This document shows, one piece after another, positions 54,014-62,140 of a DNA stretch of 64,000 nt. Both the position numbers and the translations under genes were made by a program. The stretch comes from Acinetobacter higginsii (lineage in GTDB: Bacteria; Pseudomonadota; Gammaproteobacteria; Pseudomonadales; Moraxellaceae): assembly GCF_000369525.1 (NCBI RefSeq), contig NZ_KB850070.1, forward strand, positions 449,668-513,667. The letters run 5' to 3'. The notes under the pieces were generated by a model that saw nothing but the letters and a program-made list of their open reading frames with translations, was not told the origin of the DNA and searched no databases. The stretch's first letter is position 1; every line of letters begins with the position of its first letter.

Positions 54014-54433
54014 TTATAAGGGAGTCGACACCCAATTCTCCACACGCAGTCCATCAACACGTAAAAACTCTTTTTCATTATTGGTGACCATCACCCAATT
54101 ATTTGCTCTGGCATGCGCTGCAAGCCATAAATCATTAGATCCAATAATCTGACCTTTAGAAGAAAGCGCTTGACGTATTTGCGCATAATGATCTGCAATA
54201 TCTTCATCTAATTCAGCCACTTGAATCATTGAGGTAAACTCATCAATGACTTTTAATGCTTTTTCTTTGCTTTGACTTTTTTCAGCGCCAAAACGTAGTT
54301 CACCTAAGGTAATCACTGAGATTAAAATATTCCGATTGGGAAGATGTTTTTCAAAATGCTGGCGGACACTTTCAGGCTGATGTTTGCTGATATAGATACA
54401 AATATTGGTATCCAATAAATATTGTGTCTGCAT
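54014..54433 (-). CDS. vapC: VapC-type PIN-domain toxin (ribonuclease)
   Basis: The 139-residue PIN-domain protein has acidic residues of the metal site visible in QYLLDTNICIY (D8), ITLGELRFGA (E45) and GSNDLWLAAHA (D101); VTNNEKEF follows. VapC toxins cleave tRNA or rRNA when freed from their antitoxin. The start codon overlaps the vapB stop by one base (TAATG), giving coupled translation. It is close to the VapC subgroup that cuts initiator tRNA, but the target is not shown here. A full-length domain suggests the toxin is intact. Confidence 0.9.
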   Translation of the reverse strand: MQTQYLLDTNICIYISKHQPESVRQHFEKHLPNRNILISVITLGELRFGAEKSQSKEKALKVIDEFTSMIQVAELDEDIADHYAQIRQALSSKGQIIGSNDLWLAAHARANNWVMVTNNEKEFLRVDGLRVENWVSTPL

Positions 54434-54663
54434 TAAAACTCTTCTCGTTCTTGCGGTGGTTGATCCACTCTTTCTTCTGCATAAAAATCATCTGGCATTT
54501 GTGCTAATACATTAAATAAGCGTTCTGCAGTGATTGGTTTTTCACGTAGGATCACTTCATCGCCACGGCGAAATATTTCAACTTCTGTGCTTTCAAATCG
54601 AAACTCTTTCGGTAAGCGAATCGCTTGACTACGACCGGTCATAAAAACTTTTGCGGTAGACAT
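54433..54663 (-). CDS. vapB: VapB-type antitoxin (SpoVT/AbrB DNA-binding domain)
   Basis: The 76-residue antitoxin has the N-terminal swapped-hairpin DNA-binding motif (TAKVFMTGRSQAIRLPKEFRFE...VEIFRRGDEVILREKP). A C-terminal acidic tail (PDDFYAEERVDQPPQ) probably blocks the PIN active site. It would repress its own promoter and neutralise VapC. It is first in the pair and upstream of vapC with a one-base overlap. The SQAIRLP signature is diagnostic of the VapB/MazE-like AbrB group. Confidence 0.9.
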   Translation of the reverse strand: MSTAKVFMTGRSQAIRLPKEFRFESTEVEIFRRGDEVILREKPITAERLFNVLAQMPDDFYAEERVDQPPQEREEF

Positions 54664-54832
54664 TGTTGCTACTCCAACCGTTCTGATACATACCTTATGA
54701 TAGATACTATTTGATCATTTTACCAACAATATTTGATTAAAATAAATAAAGCCAAATACAGCTAAATACTTAACGTCATTCATCTTCAAAATTAAAAAAA
54801 GATGAAGCCGGATTTCTTTTATATATAAAAAT

Positions 54833-54861
54833 AAAAGACCCTACGCAAAGTAGAGTCTTTT
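54833..54861. terminator. Rho-independent terminator downstream of acnD
   Basis: AAAAGACCCTAC (54833-54844) pairs with GTAGAGTCTTTT (54850-54861) with one mismatch around a 5-nt loop, flanked by A and T runs. It lies 31 bp after the acnD stop and ends the prp operon; no prpF precedes it. Confidence 0.8.
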
Positions 54862-54892
54862 AATCACACTATGATCGCTTTTAGCTAAGGTA

Positions 54893-57511
54893 TTAAGCCA
54901 CTTGACCTTCTAAAAAGTCTTGTGCGAAACGCTGTAATACACCACCCGCTTCATACACAGAAACTTCTTCTTCAGTATCTAAACGACAGGTCACAGGCAC
55001 TTCAACAATCTCTTCTTTACCATCTGCTGTGGCACGCTCAATCACCAAAGTTAATGTCGAACGCGGTGCAATGTTACCAATCACACTATACAGCTCAGTA
55101 CCATCTAGCTTTAAGGTCTTACGGTTTACACCAGCTTTAAACTCAAGCGGTAAAACACCCATACCCACCAAGTTAGTACGGTGAATACGCTCAAAACCTT
55201 CGGCAACAATCGCTTCAACACCTGCAAGACGAACACCTTTAGCAGCCCAGTCACGGCTTGAACCCTGACCATAATCCGCACCCGCTACAATGATCAACGG
55301 TTGCTTACGGTTCATATAGGTTTCAATCGCTTCCCACATCCGCATCACTTCGCCTTCAGGCTCTACACGCGCTTTTGAACCTTGCTTAATGCTGCCGTCT
55401 GAACGAACCACCATTTCATTAAACAGTTTCGGGTTGGCAAAGGTTGCACGTTGTGTGGTTAAGTGATCACCACGATGAGTTGCATAAGAGTTAAAGTCTT
55501 CCTCAGGCACACCCATTTTCGCCAAATACTCACCAGAAGCACTGTCTAGCACAATCGCATTCGATGGTGACAAGTGATCGGTGGTGATGTTGTCACCCAA
55601 GATCGCAAGCGGACGCATATTGGCTAAAGTACGTGGTGCAGCCAACGCCCCTTCCCAATACGGAGGACGGCGAATATAGGTACTCATTGGACGCCAATCA
55701 TATAGTGGGCTTGCCGCTTCTTCATTGACACCCAAATCGAACATTGGAATGTAGATTTTACGGAACTGTTCAGGCTTCACTGCCTCTTTGACTAGCGCAT
55801 CAATTTCAGCATCCGAAGGCCAGATATCTTTCAGGTAAATTGGATTACCGTCTTTGTCATTTCCGAGCGAATCTGTTTCGATATCAAAACGAATGGTTCC
55901 TGCAATCGCATAGGCCACCACAAGCGGGGGAGATGCAAGGAATGCCTGTTTTGCGTATGGATGGATACGGCCATCGAAGTTACGGTTACCCGAAAGCACA
56001 GCAGTCGCATACAGGTCACGCTCAATGATTTCTTGTTGAATCACAGGATCAAGTGCGCCTGACATCCCGTTACAGGTGGTACATGCATAAGCGACGATAC
56101 CAAAACCAAGTTTCTCAAGATCACCCAACACACCCGCTTCTTCTAAATACAGCGCAGCTGCCTTAGAACCTGGTGCAAATGAAGATTTCACCCAAGGTTT
56201 ACGTACCAAGCCCAGTTCATTGGCTTTACGTGCCAATAGACCTGCAGCAACGGTATTACGTGGGTTAGAGGTATTGGTACAAGAGGTAATTGCAGCAATA
56301 ATCACTGCACCATCAGGGATTAAACCTTCTGCTTCTTGTGCCTTGGCAAGATCCAAATTCCCTGCAATGCCTTTTGCTTTCAAATCAGCGGTAGAGACAC
56401 GTGCATGTGGGTTTGATGGGCCTGCAATATTACGCGTCACCGTTGAAAGATCAAAACGAAGCACACGTGGGTACTCAGCTTTGGTCATATCAGACGCCCA
56501 AAGACCGATTTCTTTAGCATACTGCTCAACCAAAGCCACTTGCGTATCTTCACGGCCCGTCAGGCGTAAATAGTCGATGGTGTTCTGGTCAATGTAGAAC
56601 ATTGCCGCAGTTGCGCCATATTCTGGGGTCATATTTGAGATGGTGGCACGGTCGCCCACAGACATGCTGTCAGCACCTTCACCGAAGAACTCTAAATATG
56701 CACCCACTACACGTTCTTTACGCAAGAACTCGGTTAATGCCAATACGATATCCGTTGCAGTAATACCTGCTTGACGCTGACCGACAAACTCAACCCCAAT
56801 GATGTCTGGAAGACGCATCCACGACGCGCGACCGAGCATCACATTTTCAGCTTCCAAACCACCGACACCAACTGAAATCACGCCAAGTGCATCGGTATGT
56901 GGGGTATGTGAATCTGTACCAACACAGGTATCAGGGAAAGCCAAGCCATCACGGTTTTGAATCACTGGAGACATTTTCTCCAAGTTGATCTGATGCATGA
57001 TGCCGTTGCCCGCAGGGATCACGTCGACATTTTTAAAGGCTGTTTTGGTCCACTCAATAAAGTGGAAACGGTCTTCGTTACGACGATCTTCAATTGCACG
57101 GTTTTTCTCAAACGCGTCAGGGTCAAAGCCACCGAACTCCACTGCCAAAGAGTGATCCACGATCAACTGAGTTGGTACCACAGGATTGACCTTGGAAGGA
57201 TCACCGCCTTTGTCCGCGATCGCATCACGCAGACCTGCAAGATCCACCAATGCGGTTTGACCCAAAATGTCGTGACAGACTACACGTGCGGGATACCATG
57301 GAAAATCCAGATCCTGACGGCGTTCGATCAACTGGGTTAAATAGGCCGTTAAGTTCTCGGCATCCGCTTTACGTACCAGCTGTTCAGCAAGCACTTTCGA
57401 GGTGTATGGCAGCTTTTCATATGCGCCTGGCTGAATATCTTCAACGGCTTGACGCACGTCATAATATTCGAGCTGGGTACCTGCCAGCGGTTTACGATAT
57501 TTTGTGTTCAT
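54893..57511 (-). CDS. acnD: Fe/S-dependent 2-methylcitrate dehydratase AcnD
   Basis: The 872-residue aconitase-superfamily enzyme dehydrates 2-methylcitrate in the propionate-degrading methylcitrate cycle. The [4Fe-4S] ligands are in AITSCTNTSNPRN and ACTTCNGMSGALDP. NITTDHLSPSNAI and the swivel domain motif GADYGQGSSRDWAAKGVRL are also present. Length and operon context favour AcnD over housekeeping AcnA. AcnD normally needs PrpF to isomerise its product, but no prpF lies downstream here. It overlaps prpC by one base (TAATG). Confidence 0.92.
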   Translation of the reverse strand: MNTKYRKPLAGTQLEYYDVRQAVEDIQPGAYEKLPYTSKVLAEQLVRKADAENLTAYLTQLIERRQDLDFPWYPARVVCHDILGQTALVDLAGLRDAIADKGGDPSKVNPVVPTQLIVDHSLAVEFGGFDPDAFEKNRAIEDRRNEDRFHFIEWTKTAFKNVDVIPAGNGIMHQINLEKMSPVIQNRDGLAFPDTCVGTDSHTPHTDALGVISVGVGGLEAENVMLGRASWMRLPDIIGVEFVGQRQAGITATDIVLALTEFLRKERVVGAYLEFFGEGADSMSVGDRATISNMTPEYGATAAMFYIDQNTIDYLRLTGREDTQVALVEQYAKEIGLWASDMTKAEYPRVLRFDLSTVTRNIAGPSNPHARVSTADLKAKGIAGNLDLAKAQEAEGLIPDGAVIIAAITSCTNTSNPRNTVAAGLLARKANELGLVRKPWVKSSFAPGSKAAALYLEEAGVLGDLEKLGFGIVAYACTTCNGMSGALDPVIQQEIIERDLYATAVLSGNRNFDGRIHPYAKQAFLASPPLVVAYAIAGTIRFDIETDSLGNDKDGNPIYLKDIWPSDAEIDALVKEAVKPEQFRKIYIPMFDLGVNEEAASPLYDWRPMSTYIRRPPYWEGALAAPRTLANMRPLAILGDNITTDHLSPSNAIVLDSASGEYLAKMGVPEEDFNSYATHRGDHLTTQRATFANPKLFNEMVVRSDGSIKQGSKARVEPEGEVMRMWEAIETYMNRKQPLIIVAGADYGQGSSRDWAAKGVRLAGVEAIVAEGFERIHRTNLVGMGVLPLEFKAGVNRKTLKLDGTELYSVIGNIAPRSTLTLVIERATADGKEEIVEVPVTCRLDTEEEVSVYEAGGVLQRFAQDFLEGQVA

Positions 57512-58668
57512 TAACCACGCTCCGCCAATGGTTTGAATTCGAGGTTTTCAGGACCAGTATAGTTCGCGCTTGGACGAATGATTTTGCCGTCTTGACGTTG
57601 TTCAATCACGTGTGCAGACCAGCCCGCAGTTCGTGCAATCACGAATAATGGCGTGAACATTGCTGTTGGCACACCCATCAAGTGATAGCTTACTGCGCTG
57701 AACCAGTCGAGGTTCGGGAACATGTTCTTCACTTCTTTCATCACCGCTTCTAAGCGCTCAGCGATGAGGTACATCTTGGTATTTTCTTGTGCTTCAGCCA
57801 GTTCACGCGCCACTTGCTTGATCACTTCGTTACGTGGATCAGAAACGGTATAGACTGGGTGACCAAAACCGATCACCACTTCTTTTTTCTCAACACGGCT
57901 ACGAATGTCAGCTTCTGCTTCGTCTGCATTGTCATAACGTTGTTGAATCACAAACGCAACTTCGTTAGCGCCACCGTGTTTAGGGCCACGTAACGCACCG
58001 ATACCGCCTGTGATTGCCGAGTACATGTCTGAACCTGTCCCTGCCACCACACGTGACGTAAAGGTTGATGCATTGAACTCATGCTCTGCATACAGAATCA
58101 AAGAGGTGTGCATGGCTTGAATCCACTCTTCCGATGGCGCTTCGCCATGAAGTAAATGCAAGAAATGTGCAGCAATCGAGTCATCATTGGTTTCAACTTC
58201 GATACGACGACCATTGTTGCTGAAGTGATACCAGTACAACAACATTGAACCCAAGCTTGCCATCAATTTATCAGCGATGTCTTTTGCGCCTGCTTCGTTA
58301 TGGTCTTCATGTTCTGGTGTTAAGCAGCCCAATACAGATACGCCTGTACGCATCACATCCATTGGGTGTGCAGACGGTGGCAGTTGCTCCAGTGCGGTTT
58401 TCAATGCTGCGGGTAAGCCACGCAATGCTTTTAATTTTGCTTTATAGGCTTTGAGTTCGGCTTTGTTTGGAAGTTTGCCGTGTACCAGAAGGTGTGCCAC
58501 TTCTTCAAATTGGCTGCCCACTGCAAGGTCAAGAATGTCATAGCCACGGTAGTGTAAGTCGTTACCGCTGCGGCCTACGGTACAGAGTGCGGTGTTGCCT
58601 GCCACTTGTCCGCTGAGGGCAACTGATTTTTTCGGTTTGAAGCCTGTTGGAGTTTCATTACTGCTCAT
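57511..58668 (-). CDS. prpC: 2-methylcitrate synthase
   Basis: The 385-residue citrate-synthase-fold enzyme condenses propionyl-CoA with oxaloacetate. An N-terminal [20 protein letters not shown] and the early [15 protein letters not shown] distinguish 2-methylcitrate synthases from GltA. Catalytic histidine and aspartate regions are [13 protein letters not shown] and [15 protein letters not shown]. It follows prpB after an unusual 157-bp gap holding a palindromic element, and its stop overlaps the acnD start by one base. The propionyl-CoA it uses could come from MmsA in the valine operon. Confidence 0.94.
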   Translation of the reverse strand: MSSNETPTGFKPKKSVALSGQVAGNTALCTVGRSGNDLHYRGYDILDLAVGSQFEEVAHLLVHGKLPNKAELKAYKAKLKALRGLPAALKTALEQLPPSAHPMDVMRTGVSVLGCLTPEHEDHNEAGAKDIADKLMASLGSMLLYWYHFSNNGRRIEVETNDDSIAAHFLHLLHGEAPSEEWIQAMHTSLILYAEHEFNASTFTSRVVAGTGSDMYSAITGGIGALRGPKHGGANEVAFVIQQRYDNADEAEADIRSRVEKKEVVIGFGHPVYTVSDPRNEVIKQVARELAEAQENTKMYLIAERLEAVMKEVKNMFPNLDWFSAVSYHLMGVPTAMFTPLFVIARTAGWSAHVIEQRQDGKIIRPSANYTGPENLEFKPLAERG

Positions 58669-58714
58669 AAGATTGTCCTTTTTATATCCTTAGGTTAAAA
58701 CTTATAAAGTTCTT

Positions 58715-58818
58715 AATCTCCCTAAATCCCTCTTTCCAAAGAGGGACTTCCCACCAACCCTAGATCATCCAAGATTTAGGTGATTCCCCTCTTTTTCAAA
58801 GAGGGGTTAGGGGAGATT
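58715..58818. repeat. 104-bp palindromic intergenic element between prpB and prpC
   Basis: The element has outer inverted ends (AATCTCCCTAA at 58715-58725 and TTAGGGGAGATT at 58807-58818) that match with one extra base. It contains two internal hairpins: CCCTCTTTCC with its complement (58728-58745) and CCCCTCTTT with AAAGAGGGG around TTC (58786-58806). The two halves are inverted copies. It resembles the dispersed palindromic repeats of Acinetobacter/Moraxella intergenic DNA, and the transcript should fold strongly inside the prp mRNA. Confidence 0.75.
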
Positions 58819-58825
58819 GTTTGAC

Positions 58826-59710
58826 TTATTTATTCTTCGCAAAAGTTCCATCAAGATATTGTTCAAACGCATGGTAGTTAATGCGTTCATACAATTCTTG
58901 ACGGGTTTGCATAGTATCGACCACATTCTTTTGTGTGCCTTCTTTACGCAAGGTCTCATAGACATTTTCTGCGGCCTTGTTCATGGCACGGAATGCAGAA
59001 AGTGGATACAGCGCAATGCTGACATCGGCAGAAGCCAGTTCGTCCGTAGTAAATAATGGCGTTGAACCAAATTCGGTGATGTTGGCTAAAACAGGAACTT
59101 TGGTCAGATCTGCAAATTGCTTATACATCGCCAATTCAGTGATCGCTTCTGGGAACAGCATGTCTGCACCCGCCTCGATATACGCCCCTGCACGGTCAAT
59201 TGCAGCTTGCAAGCCTTCAACCGCAAGTGCATCAGTACGAGCCATGATCACAAAGCTATCATCGGTACGTGCATCGACTGCGGCTTTAATACGATCGACC
59301 ATTTCTTGTTGAGTCACGATGGCTTTATTCGGACGGTGACCACAACGCTTGGCACCAACTTGGTCTTCGATATGCATCGCAGCAGCACCAAACTTGATCA
59401 TCGACTTGGTGGTACGTGCGATATTAAAGGCAGAAGCACCGAAACCGGTGTCGACATCGACCAATAACGGCAGATCACACACGTCAGTAATACGGCGAAC
59501 ATCAGTCAATACATCATCAAGGTTACTGATACCCAAATCAGGTAAGCCCAAAGAACCTGCGGCAACACCACCACCTGACAAATAGATCGCCTTGTAGCCA
59601 GCGCGTTTTGCCAATAACGCATGGTTGGCATTGATCGCACCCACCACTTGTAATGGTTTTTCATTTGCGACCGCGTCGCGGAATAGCTGACCAGCAGACT
59701 GTTTAGCCAT
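58826..59710 (-). CDS. prpB: 2-methylisocitrate lyase
   Basis: The 294-residue enzyme cleaves 2-methylisocitrate to pyruvate and succinate. The TIM-barrel motifs are [31 protein letters not shown] and the catalytic-cysteine loop [11 protein letters not shown] (C123), all diagnostic of PrpB. I chose the ATG at 59710, preceded by AAGGAGAAC; the frame extends 19 codons upstream inside the regulator gene. It overlaps the gntR stop by 8 nt, so the repressor and first enzyme are co-translated. Confidence 0.95.
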   Translation of the reverse strand: MAKQSAGQLFRDAVANEKPLQVVGAINANHALLAKRAGYKAIYLSGGGVAAGSLGLPDLGISNLDDVLTDVRRITDVCDLPLLVDVDTGFGASAFNIARTTKSMIKFGAAAMHIEDQVGAKRCGHRPNKAIVTQQEMVDRIKAAVDARTDDSFVIMARTDALAVEGLQAAIDRAGAYIEAGADMLFPEAITELAMYKQFADLTKVPVLANITEFGSTPLFTTDELASADVSIALYPLSAFRAMNKAAENVYETLRKEGTQKNVVDTMQTRQELYERINYHAFEQYLDGTFAKNK

Positions 59711-60413
59711 GTTGTTGTTCTCCTTGATTTTGTAGCAATGTTTGCTCAACAATTTTGTAAGATGCATTGATGTGACGGTGCATCAGCATTTCGGCAAGCT
59801 CACCGTCACCTTCAGCAATCGCATCTAATATGCGGATATGTTCGTCCCAAGCTTTGCTCGGGCGATCTGGGGTATTTGAAAACTGGATTCGATACATACG
59901 AATGAGGTGATACAGCTCATCGCATAACATTTTTTCTAAGGTTTTATTGCCACTGCTTTTGATAATGCAGTAATGGAAATCGTCCTGACCTTCTTGCAGA
60001 TAGTAGCCCTTACCTGCTTTAAAGTTTTCATCTTCGGCATGCATCCGCAATACATCACGCAAAGCCAGAATCTGTTTTTTATCAATATGCTGGGCTGCGA
60101 GTTTGCAGGCCAAGCCTTCTAAAGAGGCACGAATTTGATAGAGTTCTTGAAACTGCTGTAGCGACAGTGACACCACACGGGCGCCGACATGGGCTGTTCG
60201 CTCTACCAGTTTCTGCCCTTCCAAACGATGAATGGCTTCACGTAAAGGCCCGCGACTGATGCCATAAATACGCGCCAGTTCAGGTTCTGAAATCTTACTG
60301 CCTGCAGGAATATGCCCTAAAACAATTGCCGACTGAATTTGCTTGAATACGTGTTCCGTCAGGGTCATTCCCTGACTAGTGCTGAGGGCTTGAGGAACAA
60401 GGGTATCTTGCAT
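59703..60413 (-). CDS. GntR-family (FadR-type) regulator of the methylcitrate operon
   Basis: The 236-residue protein has an N-terminal winged helix ([54 protein letters not shown]) and an all-helical FCD effector domain from about residue 85. The ATG at 60413 is immediately preceded by a 12-bp palindrome that occupies the ribosome-binding-site position, suggesting autoregulation by occlusion. It is first in the prp operon. Effector is likely a methylcitrate-cycle intermediate, by analogy with regulators in the same position elsewhere. Confidence 0.87.
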   Translation of the reverse strand: MQDTLVPQALSTSQGMTLTEHVFKQIQSAIVLGHIPAGSKISEPELARIYGISRGPLREAIHRLEGQKLVERTAHVGARVVSLSLQQFQELYQIRASLEGLACKLAAQHIDKKQILALRDVLRMHAEDENFKAGKGYYLQEGQDDFHYCIIKSSGNKTLEKMLCDELYHLIRMYRIQFSNTPDRPSKAWDEHIRILDAIAEGDGELAEMLMHRHINASYKIVEQTLLQNQGEQQHG

Positions 60414-60425
60414 ATTGTCGACAAT
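60414..60425. promoter_or_regulatory. Perfect palindrome ATTGTCGACAAT, proximal operator of gntR-prp
   Basis: The 12-bp palindrome touches the gntR start codon. Its TTGTNNACAA core suits FadR-type GntR proteins. Together with the copy at 60477 it brackets the gntR promoter, so binding should block initiation and ribosome access. Confidence 0.7.
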
Positions 60426-60443
60426 CTCTACAATTTTTATGAT

Positions 60444-60472
60444 TTTATAACCAGATAAAAGAAAAAATGCAA
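60444..60472 (-). promoter_or_regulatory. Sigma-70-type promoter of gntR-prpB-prpC-acnD
   Basis: On the reverse strand TTGCAT (60467-60472) and TATAAA (60444-60449) are separated by exactly 17 bp. The -10 is 30 bp upstream of the gntR ATG. The promoter lies between the two perfect palindromes. Confidence 0.6.
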
Positions 60473-60476
60473 TAGG

Positions 60477-60488
60477 ATTGTCGACAAT
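60477..60488. promoter_or_regulatory. Perfect palindrome ATTGTCGACAAT, distal operator of gntR-prp
   Basis: Identical to the copy at 60414-60425 and placed directly upstream of the -35 box; centre-to-centre distance is 63 bp, six helical turns, so DNA looping or cooperative binding is possible. Confidence 0.7.
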
Positions 60489-60679
60489 AAATTAGACTGA
60501 TGCTTTCAATCCGACGTGATTGTGATCACTCAGCGGTTGATCAATACACGGCCAAAAACCTTATATAAAAATAGAAAAAACAATAGGTTAATGATAATCC
60601 AAATCATCGCCCAACCCTAAGCTTTGATTGGCTGAACAGGCTTAGACTGTTCATGCTACGACCATGGTATGACAGCTTG

Positions 60680-60691
60680 ATTGTAGACAAT
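60680..60691. promoter_or_regulatory. Third, near-identical palindrome (ATTGTAGACAAT)
   Basis: It differs from the other two at one base and lies 176 bp upstream of the aminotransferase start. This suggests that the GntR protein may also control the divergent aminotransferase gene, or that it is an auxiliary operator. Confidence 0.5.
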
Positions 60692-60866
60692 CTTTATAAT
60701 CAGCTTGTAGCGACAAATTTTGTAAGTAAATACTGCACCAAAATGTAAATAACAGCGTGCTTCATGCAGTCTTTATTGATACATTATTGGGCATCAAAGG
60801 TTCCGCTTCTGAAGCGTCAGCCTCCCCAGACATCTATGCACTTTGTTGAAGAAAAGGACATTGTTA

Positions 60867-62081
60867 ATGTTTCAACATATCCCACCTTATGCAGGCGATC
60901 CAATCCTTTCATTGATGGAACAGTTCAATGCTGATCCACGTGCTGAAAAGGTAAACCTCAGTATTGGTTTGTACTATAACGAAGACAGTATCGTTCCTCA
61001 GCTTGATACCATTATCGAAGCGCAAAAACGTATTGCACCTAAAAATACGCAAACCAAGCTTTATTTACCAATGGAAGGTTTCAAACCTTACCGTGATGCG
61101 ATTCAAGCCTTATTGTTTGGTGCAAACAGCCCTGCAATTCAACAAGGTCGTGTTGCAACGATTCAAACGCTTGGTGGTTCTGGCGCATTAAAAGTCGGTG
61201 CAGACTTCTTAAAAACCTACTTCCCGAATTCAGAAGTTTGGGTGAGCCAGCCAACTTGGGATAACCACGTTGCGATCTTCAATGGTGCAGGCATCAAGAG
61301 CAACTTCTATCCATACTTCGATGCTGAAACACGTGGCGTTGATTTTGACGGTATGTTGTCTACTTTAAAAACATTGCCAGAACAAAGCATTGTATTATTA
61401 CATCCATGCTGCCATAACCCAACAGGCGCAGACTTGAACCCAGCACAATGGGATCAAGTGATTGTGGTATTAAAAGAGCGCAACCTGATTCCATTCCTCG
61501 ACATCGCTTACCAAGGTTTTGGCGATGGTATGGAGCAAGATGCTTATGCCATTCGTGCTTTAGACCAAGCGGGTCTGAACTTTATTGTCAGCAACTCGTT
61601 CTCTAAAATTTTCTCACTTTACGGTGAACGCGTTGGTGGTTTAACTTTCGTATGTGACGATGCTGAAGCAGCAAAATGCACATTTGGTCAGTTGAAAGCA
61701 ACAGTACGTCGTATCTACTCTAGCCCACCAACAACAGGTGCGTGGTTGGTTGATCAAGTGTTAAATGACGCTGATCTCAATCAACAATGGCAAGGCGAAG
61801 TGAAAGAGATGCGTGAACGTATTATCAAAATGCGTAGCATCTTAAAAGATGAGCTAACTAAAGCCCTTCCTGAGCGTGACTTTAGCTACCTTGTCAACCA
61901 AAAAGGTATGTTTAGCTACACTGGTTTAACCGCTGAGCAAGTAGACATTCTTCGTGAAGAATATGCAATCTACCTGGTACGCAGTGGTCGTATCTGTGTT
62001 GCTGGTCTGAACATGAATAACGTGTACAAAGTTGCCAAAGCAGTGGCTGAAGTTTTAGCAAAATCTGCTGCAACCGCTTAA
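60867..62081 (+). CDS. tyrB: Aromatic amino acid aminotransferase (aspartate aminotransferase family)
   Basis: The 404-residue class-I PLP aminotransferase has a conserved N-terminus ([35 protein letters not shown]), [15 protein letters not shown], and the PLP-binding lysine in [17 protein letters not shown]. The pattern is that of TyrB/AspC subgroup Ia. I chose the ATG at 60867, which follows AAAGGAC; a TTG eight codons upstream opens the same frame but lacks a site. It faces the prp operon across a long operator-containing gap, as in the Acinetobacter K-locus flank. A clear terminator follows. Confidence 0.88.
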   Translation: MFQHIPPYAGDPILSLMEQFNADPRAEKVNLSIGLYYNEDSIVPQLDTIIEAQKRIAPKNTQTKLYLPMEGFKPYRDAIQALLFGANSPAIQQGRVATIQTLGGSGALKVGADFLKTYFPNSEVWVSQPTWDNHVAIFNGAGIKSNFYPYFDAETRGVDFDGMLSTLKTLPEQSIVLLHPCCHNPTGADLNPAQWDQVIVVLKERNLIPFLDIAYQGFGDGMEQDAYAIRALDQAGLNFIVSNSFSKIFSLYGERVGGLTFVCDDAEAAKCTFGQLKATVRRIYSSPPTTGAWLVDQVLNDADLNQQWQGEVKEMRERIIKMRSILKDELTKALPERDFSYLVNQKGMFSYTGLTAEQVDILREEYAIYLVRSGRICVAGLNMNNVYKVAKAVAEVLAKSAATA

Positions 62082-62093
62082 GTTGTAACGCAT

Positions 62094-62120
62094 AAAAAAG
62101 GCGCTTGATGCGCCTTTTTT
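62094..62120. terminator. Rho-independent terminator between tyrB and dld
   Basis: AAAAAAGGCGC (62094-62104) pairs with GCGCCTTTTTT (62110-62120) around a 5-nt loop. It is a classic bidirectional terminator between convergent genes. Confidence 0.92.
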
Positions 62121-62140
62121 ATTTCCTGTTTTATTTAAAG

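Noticed and set aside
54893..57511. Housekeeping aconitase AcnA
   Set aside because: Location directly after prpC with a one-base overlap and the 872-residue length favour AcnD of the methylcitrate cycle.
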